From positions 57,982 through 121,981 of the forward strand of contig CAVRIG010000024.1 in the NCBI GenBank assembly GCA_963721175.1: 64,000 nt of DNA, in the 5' to 3' direction. Below, piece after piece: positions 46,828 through 55,271 of this stretch. Position numbers and translations under genes: made by a program. Below the pieces are notes generated by a model, which saw nothing but the letters and a program-made list of their open reading frames with translations, was not told the DNA's origin and did not search any database. This stretch comes from Aliishimia sp963721175 (GTDB lineage: Bacteria; Pseudomonadota; Alphaproteobacteria; Rhodobacterales; Rhodobacteraceae). Position 1 is the first letter of the stretch. Every line of letters starts with the position of its first letter.

Positions 46828-48240
46828 CCGTCACCATCCTGCAATCCCGCATCGTGATGGAAGATCCGCACAACTGCACCGACGCCGCCGATGCGCTGAC
46901 CGTGCTGGAGGCGGTCTACGACTCCGCTGATGCGCCGCGGTCCGGACGGGCGCTTCGTGCCGGCGCTGGCCACGTCGTGGGAGGTCGCACCCGACTGCCG
47001 CCGCTGGGCCTTCCATTTGCGGGACGGCGTTCGGTTCCACGACGGAAGCCCGCTCGACGCCGACGCAGTGATCGCGACGCTGAAACGCATGGCACGTCCC
47101 GATATGGGCGTGACGCTGGGCGCTCCGGGCGTCTGGGCGCAGTATTTGGCCGGGGCCAATTTCGCGGCGCCGGATCCGTTGACGGTCGAGGTCACGCTGG
47201 CCGAGCCGATGGCCGACCTGCCCGACCTGCTGGTCCAGGGCTTCGTGGCGGCACCCGCCTGCCTCGATGATCCGGTCGCCCGCCCCTGCGGCACCGGCGC
47301 CTATGTCGTGGAGGAGGTGACCGCCGACAGCATCACCGCCCGCGCCAACCCGGATCACTGGGCGGGACCGCCGCCGAACGCCCGTATCGAGTGGCGGCGG
47401 ATGGAGGACGCGAGCGACCGCCTCGCCGCTTTCACGTTAGGCGCGGCGCATGTCGCCACCCGCCTGCCACCCGAAGGCGCGCCGGGACCAGACATGCGCG
47501 ATCATCTCGCGCCGGTCACGCTGATCTACCTGATGAACGCGGCAGAAGGACCGCTGGCCGATCCCCGTATCCGCCGCGCACTCAACCTCGCGCTCGACCG
47601 CGAGGCGCTGGTCCGCGACGTGCTGGGCGGGGCGGGACGACCGCTCCATGGCCCGTTCAGCCCGGCCCATCGCGGCTACGTTCCGGGCGCGCCGGACCCG
47701 GATCCGGACACCGCGCGCGCGCTGCTGGCCGAAGCGGGCCATGCGGACGGGTTGACGATCCGGGTCGACACGCCCACCGCCCTGCCGGACGAGGCGGAGA
47801 GGCTGACCGATGCGGTTGCGGCACAGCTCGCCCCGCTGGGCATCCTCTTCGACATTCGCGTGATCCCCGATCGGACCGAATACGCGCACATGGTGCGGCG
47901 CAGCGAAATCCGCGACATGTGCGTCTTCGACAGCTCACCGCTCTCGACCTACCGCGTCCTGCGCGAGAAGATCGACAGCCGTACGCGTGGCTCCTGGTGG
48001 CTGGGCTATGCCAACCCGGAGGTCGAAGCGCTGATCGACCGTGCGGCCCGCGAGCCGGACGACGCGGCGCGGGACGCGATCTTTTGCGCCTGCCACGAAG
48101 CACTGGTCGCGGACCCGCCCTGGCTTTTCTGTTATTGCCACATGCGGCGGACGGGAATCAGAAACCTGCGCGACGACTACAAGATGCGCGCCGACGCGGT
48201 GCTGGACGTCGCCACGCTGCCAGCAATGGAGAACCCATGA
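46824..48240 (+). pseudogene. Second family-5 substrate-binding protein, without signal peptide; one frameshift
   Basis: About 472 codons starting at a GTG that overlaps dppF. The N-terminus is MTVTILQSRIVMEDPHNCTD, with no signal peptide or lipobox. One extra g near 46927 (tcc-g-ctg; YDSLMRRGPDGRFVPALATS expected) breaks the frame; the rest is clean: WEVAPDCRRWAFHLRDGVRF, TGAYVVEEVTADSITARANP, RALNLALDREALVRDVLGG. It ends CHMRRTGIRNLRDDYKMRAD-AVLDVATLPAMENP. The fold is clearly that of a peptide-type binding protein, but lack of a signal makes export doubtful unless the start lies elsewhere. The stop overlaps the amidohydrolase start. Confidence 0.8.
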
Positions 48241-49676
48241 CCGCCGACCTGATCAGCCACGGCGGCCCGGTCCTGACCATGGATCCGCAGCGCCGAATCC
48301 TCGCGCCCGGCGCGGTCGTGGTGAAGGATGGCCGCATCCTCGCCGTCGGGCCGGAGGAAGAGATCCTCGCCGCCCATGACGCCCCGCGCCGGATCGACGC
48401 GTCCGGCAAGCTGACCATGCCCGGCCTGATCGACGTGCATGCCCATGCCGGCCACGCGATGATCCGCAATGCGGGCCAGCATGACGGCGACGCGTGGGAA
48501 GAGCTCTGCGGCGAGGTCTACACCACCGCCTCACCGCCGGAATTCTGGCACGCTGAGGCGCAGCTCGCGGCGCTGGAACGATTGCGCTTCGGCACGACCC
48601 TCGGCGTCTCGCTTCTGGGCGGCGGCGACACCATTGTGCGGTCCGACGCGCCCGAATACGCCGCCGCGCATTGCGAGGGGGCAGCGGCGGTCGGCATCCG
48701 CGACATGGTTGCAATCGGGCCGACCCGCCCGCCGCACCCGCGCACCTATGCGAACTGGAAAGACGGCACGCGTCAGGACTACCCGGTCGACTACGCCACC
48801 CAGCGCGAAACGACGAAGGCCGTACTCCGTGACTGGCACGGCGCCCATCACGGCCGAACGCGCGTCGCCCTTCTGACCCCCGTTCTGCGCGACGAACACG
48901 AGCGCGACATGGCCCCGGCGGATTACGAGACTGCGCGGGCGCAATCGCGGGAGATCCACGCCATCGCGCGCGAGGTCGGAACGGTCTTCACGCAGGACGG
49001 CCACTGGAAGGGCTCGGTCCGGCGCGCGCAGGCGATGGGCATCCTTGGCCCGGGCACCCTCCTCAGCCATTGCATCGACATCGACCCGGACGAACAGCGG
49101 ATGCTCGCCGACACCGGCAGCGCCGTGGCGCACAACCCCTCCGCCGTCGCGTCGATCCTCGGGCGCTGCCCCGCGATCGAGCTGATGGCGATGGGCGTGG
49201 CGGTCGGGCTCGGCTCGGACGCGACGGCGCCGGATCGGTCGGCCGACATGTTCCGGCATCTACAGCAGGCGATGCATTATCACCGGACGCATTTCCGCGA
49301 CCCCTCCGTCCTGCCGCCGGGCGAGGCGCTGGCGATGGCGACCATCGACGCCGCCCGCGCGCTGGGTCTGGAGGATAAAGTCGGGTCCATCGAACCCGGC
49401 AAGCGCGCCGATCTCGTGCTGCTGGACCTGAACCGCGCGCATATGGTGCCGCATCACATGCCGCTGCACCGCGCGGTCTGCTTCGCCAACGGCAACGATG
49501 TCCACACCGTGATCGTCGGCGGCGAGATCGTGCTGGAGGAGCGTCGCGCCACCCGCGTCGACGAGGCGGCGATCCTCGCCAACGCTCACCGAGAAGCGGA
49601 GGCGATGTTCGACCGCGTCGGCAAGCGGCATCTCTTGGTCGAGGATGGACCGGCCGTCTGGGGAACCCGCGCATGA
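48237..49676 (+). CDS. Amidohydrolase/deaminase of the TrzA/SsnA-like family
   Basis: 479 residues, TIM-barrel amidohydrolase. An N-terminal beta-sandwich (ISHGGPVLTMDPQRRILAPG, VVKDGRILAVGP) precedes PGLIDVHAHAGHAMIRNAGQ (HxH metal ligands), then FTQDGHWKGSVRRAQ (His), LLSHCIDIDPDEQ (His) and GLGSDATAPDRSADMFRHLQ (Asp). SIEPGKRADLVLLDLNRAHM closes the sandwich. Relatives deaminate or dechlorinate purine, triazine and S-adenosylhomocysteine rings. In an operon with a hydantoin-type racemase and a cyclic amidase, a nitrogen heterocycle is a reasonable substrate. Overlaps both neighbours by four bases. Confidence 0.85.
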   Translation: MTADLISHGGPVLTMDPQRRILAPGAVVVKDGRILAVGPEEEILAAHDAPRRIDASGKLTMPGLIDVHAHAGHAMIRNAGQHDGDAWEELCGEVYTTASPPEFWHAEAQLAALERLRFGTTLGVSLLGGGDTIVRSDAPEYAAAHCEGAAAVGIRDMVAIGPTRPPHPRTYANWKDGTRQDYPVDYATQRETTKAVLRDWHGAHHGRTRVALLTPVLRDEHERDMAPADYETARAQSREIHAIAREVGTVFTQDGHWKGSVRRAQAMGILGPGTLLSHCIDIDPDEQRMLADTGSAVAHNPSAVASILGRCPAIELMAMGVAVGLGSDATAPDRSADMFRHLQQAMHYHRTHFRDPSVLPPGEALAMATIDAARALGLEDKVGSIEPGKRADLVLLDLNRAHMVPHHMPLHRAVCFANGNDVHTVIVGGEIVLEERRATRVDEAAILANAHREAEAMFDRVGKRHLLVEDGPAVWGTRA

Positions 49677-50329
49677 GGATCGACGTCCTGAACCCGAACT
49701 CCTCCACGCAGGTGACGGAGCTGATGGCGGCCAGCCTGCGCCCCCTGCCCCTTTGGACGCGTCACGACGTCCGCTGCACCGAACTGGCTGGCGCGCCGAT
49801 CGGGATCGAGACCGACGCGCACGTGGCGGAGGTCATTCCGAAGATCGCCGATTTCGCCGGGCGGACCCAGGCCGACGCGCTGGTGGTCGCCTGCTTCTCC
49901 GATCCCGGCGTCGCCGAGGCCCGCGCCGCATTGCGGATCCCCGTGGTGGGCATCGCCGAGGCCGCCTACCTGCTGGCACTGCAACTGGCGCCGCGCTTTG
50001 GTGTCGTATCGCTCGGCCCCGCCTCCATCGCGCGCCACGCGGCGCATATCGATCGGCTGGGCCTGGTGACGCGGCTCGCTGGCGATCGCTCCGTCGGCAT
50101 GTCCGTGGCCGAGGGACACGCGCCCGACGCCCTGCCCCGCATCGAGCGCATCGCGCGCGAGTTGATCGAACAGGATGGGGCCGGCGCCATTATCCTGGGG
50201 TGTGCGGGTTTGGGCCGGGCGCGTGCGCCGCTGGAGGACCGGTTGGGCATTCCCGTCATCGACCCGGTGCAGGCCGGCGTCGCCGCAGCCGCGAGCCTTC
50301 TGGAACTGCACTACGGGAGAACCGAATGA
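49673..50329 (+). CDS. Asp/Glu/hydantoin racemase family protein
   Basis: 218 residues. MRIDVLNPNSSTQVTELMAA has the conserved NPN loop; the two catalytic Cys residues are in VVACFSDPGVAEAR (about residue 70) and IILGCAGLGRARAPLE (about residue 181), each followed by the expected small residues. This family racemises amino acids, hydantoins or maleate-type acids without a cofactor. Next to a dihydropyrimidinase-like amidase, hydantoin-type chemistry fits well. Starts inside the last codon of the amidohydrolase and ends inside the first codon of the next gene. Confidence 0.88.
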   Translation: MRIDVLNPNSSTQVTELMAASLRPLPLWTRHDVRCTELAGAPIGIETDAHVAEVIPKIADFAGRTQADALVVACFSDPGVAEARAALRIPVVGIAEAAYLLALQLAPRFGVVSLGPASIARHAAHIDRLGLVTRLAGDRSVGMSVAEGHAPDALPRIERIARELIEQDGAGAIILGCAGLGRARAPLEDRLGIPVIDPVQAGVAAAASLLELHYGRTE

Positions 50330-51702
50330 CCGACCGCGTGATCCGTGGCACCATCATCACTCCGGACGGTCCCGTGCCGGAGGGCTGGATCGCCATCGAG
50401 GGCGAGCGGATCGCCGCCATCGGCACCGGCCCGCACCCGTCGGCGGCCAACACAGACGATTTCGGAGACCTCCAGGTCCTGCCCGGCGTGATCGACGGCC
50501 AGACCCACGCCACCAGCGCGCGGGGGCTGGAGGGGATCGCCGAGACCACACGGGGCGCCGTGGCGGGCGGTGTGACCACCCTCGTTGACATGCCCTACGA
50601 TAATCCTCTGCCACTTGACCGCGCGGACCGGTTCGATGCCAAGGCCGGGGCCATCGCGCGCCACGCGCATGCCGACATGGCGCTCTATGGCACGGCGACG
50701 GCCGAGACGGGGACCGCCAACCTGCAGGAGCTGATCGAGCGCGGCGTCGTAGCGTTCAAGATCAGTTCCTTCGAGAGCAGCCCGACACGTTTCCCGCGCA
50801 TCCCGGCGGACATGATGCTGGATCTGCTCGAAGCGCTGGCGCCGACCGACATTCCACTGGGCCTGCACAACGAGGATCAGGAGATCGTGCTGGCCCGCAT
50901 GGCGCGCGCGCGCGACGACGATCTCGAAGGGATTGCGGCGCATTCGACGTCGCGTCCGGAGGCAGCGGAGTTGTCGGCCACCGCGGCCTTTCACGCGCTG
51001 GGTCTGGCGACGGGGGCGCATACACATGCGGTTCACCTGACCACAGGCACCGGCTTCGCGATGACGCAGGCGCTCGCCAGCGTGGCGCGGCGCGTGACGG
51101 GTGAGCTTTGCGTGCATTATCTCTGGTTCGACGCCGGCAAGGACGGAGACACACTCGGAGCTCGGATGAAGGTGAACCCACCGATTCGCCCCGATGCCAC
51201 CGACGGGCTGTGGCGTGCAGTCGCGGCGGGCGACGTCGCGTTCGTTTCCTCGGATCATTCCTCCTGGCCGATCGAAGGCAAGCTGACGGCGTCGATCTTC
51301 GACGCAGGCGCAGGCGTGCCGGGGGTCGAGACGCTGCTGCCCGCCTTCTATACCATTGCCGCCGCGCACGCGCCCGACCGCGCCGCAATGTTGACCGCGC
51401 AGATGCTGAGCGCGGCGCCGGCGCGCTTCTTCGGCATCGACGACCGCAAGGGGCGGCTGGCAGAGGGTCTGGACGCGGATATCGCCGTTCTGGAACCCGG
51501 CCGGTTCACCTGGGACGAAGCGCAGGCGCATGACGGGCTGGCCTGGTCTCCCTACCACGGCCGCGAGTTCGCGGGCCGGGTTCGCGCGACGTATCTGCGC
51601 GGCCGGCAGATGTGGGACGGGGATACGGTGACCGACGCGCCGGGCGCGGGCCGGCTGGTGAAACGTGCGACACGGGGCTGGTTCGCCCCAAGGGAGGAGT
51701 GA
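50326..51702 (+). CDS. Dihydropyrimidinase/allantoinase-like cyclic amidase
   Basis: 458 residues. The N-terminal sandwich (VIRGTIITPDGPVPEGWIAI) leads to VLPGVIDGQTHATSARGLEG: where allantoinases have DxHxH, the first His is Gln here (DGQTH). Later ligands are present: the carbamylated-type Lys in VVAFKISSFESSPT, His in GLHNEDQE, His in THAVHLTTGTG and Asp in FVSSDHSSWPIEGK. GGVTTLVDMPYDNPLPLDRA is typical of the dihydroorotase/allantoinase superfamily. I recall a DGQxH subgroup with the same GGVTT-VDMPYD block, so the enzyme may be active with an altered metal centre. The likely role is opening of a cyclic amide or ureide. Confidence 0.85.
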   Translation: MTDRVIRGTIITPDGPVPEGWIAIEGERIAAIGTGPHPSAANTDDFGDLQVLPGVIDGQTHATSARGLEGIAETTRGAVAGGVTTLVDMPYDNPLPLDRADRFDAKAGAIARHAHADMALYGTATAETGTANLQELIERGVVAFKISSFESSPTRFPRIPADMMLDLLEALAPTDIPLGLHNEDQEIVLARMARARDDDLEGIAAHSTSRPEAAELSATAAFHALGLATGAHTHAVHLTTGTGFAMTQALASVARRVTGELCVHYLWFDAGKDGDTLGARMKVNPPIRPDATDGLWRAVAAGDVAFVSSDHSSWPIEGKLTASIFDAGAGVPGVETLLPAFYTIAAAHAPDRAAMLTAQMLSAAPARFFGIDDRKGRLAEGLDADIAVLEPGRFTWDEAQAHDGLAWSPYHGREFAGRVRATYLRGRQMWDGDTVTDAPGAGRLVKRATRGWFAPREE

Positions 51703-52628
51703 TGAGCAAACTGACCGAAGAGGCGCGCGGCGTCTACGTGATATCGGTGACGCCGTTCGACGCGGCCGGGTCCATCGACTGGAAGAGCCTCGACCGTGTC
51801 ACCGACCGATACCTGGAAGCCGGCGCCGACGGGCTGACGATCCTGGGAATGATGGGCGAAGCGCCGAAGATGGACGCCGACGAGGCGGCCGAGATCGTCT
51901 TGCGGGTCATCGCGCGCGCGGGCGACGTACCGGTCGTCGTCGGCGTCTCGGCCCCCGGCCTCGCCGCATTGAAGGGGCTGAGCCTCAAGGCGATGGAGGC
52001 GGGTGCGGCAGGCGTGATGGTGGCACCACCCGGCAGCCTGCGCACCGATCCGCAGATCCGCGGCTACTACGGTATGGTGACGGAATCGCTGGGCGGCGAC
52101 GTGCCCGTGGTGCTGCAGGACTTCCCGCTGGCCACAGGCGTGCAGATCAGCGACGAGGCCCTCGGCGCGATCATCGACGACTGCCCGTCCATCGTGATGC
52201 TCAAGCACGAGGATTGGCCGGGTCTCGCCAAGATCAGCCGCATGCGCGCGGCGGAGGCGCAGGGCCGGCGGCGCATCTCCGTGCTCTGCGGCAATGGCGG
52301 GTCGTTCCTGCCGGAGGAGATGGCGCGCGGGGCCGATGGCGCGATGACAGGGTTCGCCTACCCGGAGATGATGGTGAAGGTCGTTCGTGCCATGGATGCG
52401 GGCGACGTGGACCGCGCGCAGAACATCTTCGACGCCTACCTGCCGCTCATCCGCTACGAGACGCAGCCCGGCCTGGGCCTCGCGGTGCGCAAGCACGCCC
52501 TGTGGCGGCGCGGCTGGATCGCGTCGCCCGCGCTGCGCAAGCCTGGCGCGGGCCTCGACACCACGACCGCCGCCGAGGTCGATCGCCTGATCGCGCGGCA
52601 GGAGACACGACTGAAGGAGATCGGCTGA
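51702..52628 (+). CDS. Dihydrodipicolinate synthase (DHDPS/NAL) family lyase
   Basis: 308 residues, TIM barrel. VYVISVTPFDAAGSIDWKSL starts the family; ILGMMGEAPKM replaces the usual GTTGE loop (T to M). The Schiff-base Lys is K168 in SIVMLKHEDWPGLAKISR. The usual catalytic Tyr in the YNxP motif is missing: the corresponding segment is VVLQDFPLATGVQI. This makes DHDPS itself unlikely and suggests an aldolase, hydratase or deaminase on another keto-acid-like compound. A full ggagg stands six bases before the ATG, which overlaps the upstream stop by one base. Confidence 0.85.
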   Translation: MSKLTEEARGVYVISVTPFDAAGSIDWKSLDRVTDRYLEAGADGLTILGMMGEAPKMDADEAAEIVLRVIARAGDVPVVVGVSAPGLAALKGLSLKAMEAGAAGVMVAPPGSLRTDPQIRGYYGMVTESLGGDVPVVLQDFPLATGVQISDEALGAIIDDCPSIVMLKHEDWPGLAKISRMRAAEAQGRRRISVLCGNGGSFLPEEMARGADGAMTGFAYPEMMVKVVRAMDAGDVDRAQNIFDAYLPLIRYETQPGLGLAVRKHALWRRGWIASPALRKPGAGLDTTTAAEVDRLIARQETRLKEIG

Positions 52629-53383
52629 TGGATTTCGGACTGAAGGGAAAACGCGCACTGGTTCTGGGCGCGAGCCGGGGCCTCGGTGCCGCCTGCTCGC
52701 GGGAATTGGCCTCCGAGGGCGCGCATGTCTTCGCGGCCGCCCGAAGCGTCGACCGCATCGAGGCCAGAGACGGCATCGACGCACTGGGCCTCGACCTGAG
52801 CGACGCGAGCGCGGTGGCGGATCTGGGCGCCCGCATGGCCGAGGAAAACATCGACATCCTCATCAACAACGGCGGTGGCCCGCCGCCCGGTCCCGCGCAA
52901 GGACAGGAACCGGCCGGCTGGACTCGCGCGTTCCAGGACATGGCCGCGCCGCTCATGGCGATGACAGATGCGGTGCTGCCGGGCATGAAGGCGCGCGGCT
53001 GGGGACGGGTCATCACCATCGCCTCGTCGGGCGTGATCGCGCCGATCCCGAACCTCGCGCAGTCGAACGTGGTGCGCAGTGCGCTGGTGGGCTGGTCGAA
53101 GACGCTGGCCTCAGAAGTCGCCGCCGATGGCGTGACGGTCAACATGGTGCTGCCGGGCCGCATCGGCACCGACCGGGTGGATGAACTCGACGCCGCACGG
53201 GCCAAACGCGAGGGGCTGGACATCGAGGAGGTGCGACGCCAGTCCCGTGGCACGATCCCGGCGGGTCGCTATGGCGAACCGGAGGAATTCGCGGCAATGG
53301 TCGCATTCCTCGCCAGCACGCGGGCCAGCTACGTGACCGGCTCGATGCTGCGGGTGGATGGCGGTATGATCCGCAATGTCTGA
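52628..53383 (+). CDS. Short-chain dehydrogenase/reductase with altered active site
   Basis: 251 residues, Rossmann fold. ALVLGASRGLGAACSRELAS is the TGxxxGxG-type nucleotide-binding loop; DILINNGGGPPPG replaces the NNAG motif; VITIASSGVIAPIPNLAQSN contains the catalytic Ser. The catalytic YxxxK is absent: the aligned segment reads SNVVRSALVGWSK (Tyr to Asn, Lys to Arg). NMVLPGRIGTDR and SYVTGSMLRVDGGMIRNV are normal. A known SDR subgroup carries such N..R sequences; the reaction is not established. It is the last gene of the operon; no strong terminator is seen after it. Confidence 0.87.
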   Translation: MDFGLKGKRALVLGASRGLGAACSRELASEGAHVFAAARSVDRIEARDGIDALGLDLSDASAVADLGARMAEENIDILINNGGGPPPGPAQGQEPAGWTRAFQDMAAPLMAMTDAVLPGMKARGWGRVITIASSGVIAPIPNLAQSNVVRSALVGWSKTLASEVAADGVTVNMVLPGRIGTDRVDELDAARAKREGLDIEEVRRQSRGTIPAGRYGEPEEFAAMVAFLASTRASYVTGSMLRVDGGMIRNV

Positions 53384-53680
53384 CACCGCTCCTATGTATC
53401 GCCATTTGACACACTGCGGTGGCGCGCCGTCCATGCGACTGGCGAAGACTTCCCTTTGCCGACAAAAACGCGCGACGTCGCGGAAAACCGGAACGCGCCG
53501 TGGATTAACACACTGAAGGACTTTCCGTGGTAGGAATGCTTTGACTGTGCAGATGAGGACCTGTCAGTGAGCATGACCCGCAGTATTGCAGTCTCGAGAA
53601 AAGCTGTCGCGCCAATGACTTGCAAACACTGCGCACGCCGTGGATCCAGGATCTTGTCGGCTTCCGCGCTCGTGCGATAA
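53384..53680. other. 297-bp intergenic stretch
   Basis: Separates the end of the catabolic operon from the histidine kinase. No gene with recognisable content is seen on either strand. No clear intrinsic terminator, and no reliable promoter could be picked out. Confidence 0.4.
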
Positions 53681-55051
53681 ATGCTTCTCCGTAATCCTCT
53701 CTTCACCAACCGAAGCACTGCACGGAAGGGCGGGCGACAACCGACAGGGTACGACGTGGGGCGACTGACCGACGGAACCAAATACAAGCTGCTGTTCGGT
53801 GCTCTGCTAGCCTGCGTCCTCGCGCTTGGCATGGCCTATTTCCAGATCCTGAGAATCAACGCGGCGATCGCGGAACGCAGCCAGAACACGCGACAACTCA
53901 TCAACACGGTCTCGCTGCTCGAGTCGCAGATCGGCTATGGCGGGTTCATCCACAACTTCAAGAACGCCATCCTGCGCCGCGACGAGCCGGAATACATCGA
54001 AGCCGCCCGCAACGATTACGCCGCGGCCCTGGAAAGCTTCGCGCGAATCCGCGAATTCACGGAACACGAAGGGTTTCGGGAAAATCTGGCTCCGCTGGAA
54101 CAGACATTGGAGAAATACGCGGATCACCTTGACCGGCTCCCCTCCCTGATCGAGCAGGGCCTTGGCAGCAAGGAGATCGACGATATCGTACGAGTTCCGG
54201 ACGTGGAGGCAATTGCGTCTCTGCAGGACCTCGTCATCGAGGCGCACGCACAAGTGCAGGAGCTCGTGCGGCGCTACGTCCGGACCTCGAACTTCATGGC
54301 CGGCCTGTCCTTTCTGGTCATCGTCCTGCTCTTGTTGTCCCTCGCCTTGATCGCGCGAACGGCTTTGTTGCACCGGAGGGCGCGAACGGCACAGGGAAAG
54401 GCTGAACTGGCCGAGACGAAATCGATGGCGGACCGAATGTTCGCGCGGGAAATGCTGCATCGGATCAACAATCTCATGGCCGCCATACAGTCGATCAACC
54501 GCCAGACCCTGCGGACGTCGGTATCGGCAAAGGATCACTCCCATGCGCTGGCGGGGCGCCTGAACGCGATGAGCGTCGCGCAGAACCTCGCGGTCGAGCA
54601 TTTCAACGAAATCGTCGATCTGCGGGAACTCATCGTCAAACTGGCTGCGCCCTATCAGAACGATCCGAACAAACCGTCGCGTGTGGTCCTCGACGGGTGC
54701 GCCATCCGGATGCATGAAACGCTTGCATCGCAGGTATCGCTGGTCTTTCACGAACTCCTGACGAATGCGGCGAAGTACGGCGCGTTGAGCGTCGGCAGCG
54801 GACGCATCGAGATCGATTGCCAGCAGCCCGCTCCCGGCAAGTTCGCAGTGACCTGGACGGAAACCGGGGGGCCGCCCACCCGCAAGCCGAGTTTCAAGGG
54901 TTTCGGCACCCGCTTCGTCCAGCAGGTGGTCGAACTGCAGATGAAAGGCACGTGCCGGTTCGACTTCGGTCACGCCGGTCTTGAGGTCCGGCTGGAGTTC
55001 CCGTTGAAGCACCCTGCCAGTCGCCAAACGTTGTGGAGCAAGCCGAGCTGA
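53681..55051 (+). CDS. Sensor histidine kinase, HWE/HisKA_2 type
   Basis: 456 residues from ATG 53681; a GTG at 53756 (25 codons later) has an equally poor upstream site. Two membrane helices (about 36-56 and 207-227) bracket a roughly 150-residue helical periplasmic sensor domain rich in Glu/Arg. The cytoplasmic part has REMLHRINNLMAAIQSINRQ with the phosphorylated His (H260), then the ATPase N-box HELLTNAAKYG (N362) and the GFGTRFVQQVVELQMKG lid. The HRINN box and lack of an F box place it in the HWE/HisKA_2 group common in Alphaproteobacteria. No response regulator is adjacent, so its partner lies elsewhere. Confidence 0.85.
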   Translation: MLLRNPLFTNRSTARKGGRQPTGYDVGRLTDGTKYKLLFGALLACVLALGMAYFQILRINAAIAERSQNTRQLINTVSLLESQIGYGGFIHNFKNAILRRDEPEYIEAARNDYAAALESFARIREFTEHEGFRENLAPLEQTLEKYADHLDRLPSLIEQGLGSKEIDDIVRVPDVEAIASLQDLVIEAHAQVQELVRRYVRTSNFMAGLSFLVIVLLLLSLALIARTALLHRRARTAQGKAELAETKSMADRMFAREMLHRINNLMAAIQSINRQTLRTSVSAKDHSHALAGRLNAMSVAQNLAVEHFNEIVDLRELIVKLAAPYQNDPNKPSRVVLDGCAIRMHETLASQVSLVFHELLTNAAKYGALSVGSGRIEIDCQQPAPGKFAVTWTETGGPPTRKPSFKGFGTRFVQQVVELQMKGTCRFDFGHAGLEVRLEFPLKHPASRQTLWSKPS

Positions 55052-55271
55052 CCGCGGGAGCAGGATCGCTCGAGCAGGGACCGGCCGCGCGGTCACGGTC
55101 CGCACGGGGTCGGCCTGCGCAAAGGCCGCTGTTGTAATCCCTTGGAGGTTGATCGACGGCGGGTTGCCGGTCGAGACCGCGCGACGGAGTCCGGCCGGCA
55201 CCCTTCGCGAGCTTGCCCGCCTCTGGCGCACAGCCTTTCCACTCGGCGATTTAGACTGTAATGGATCTCGG

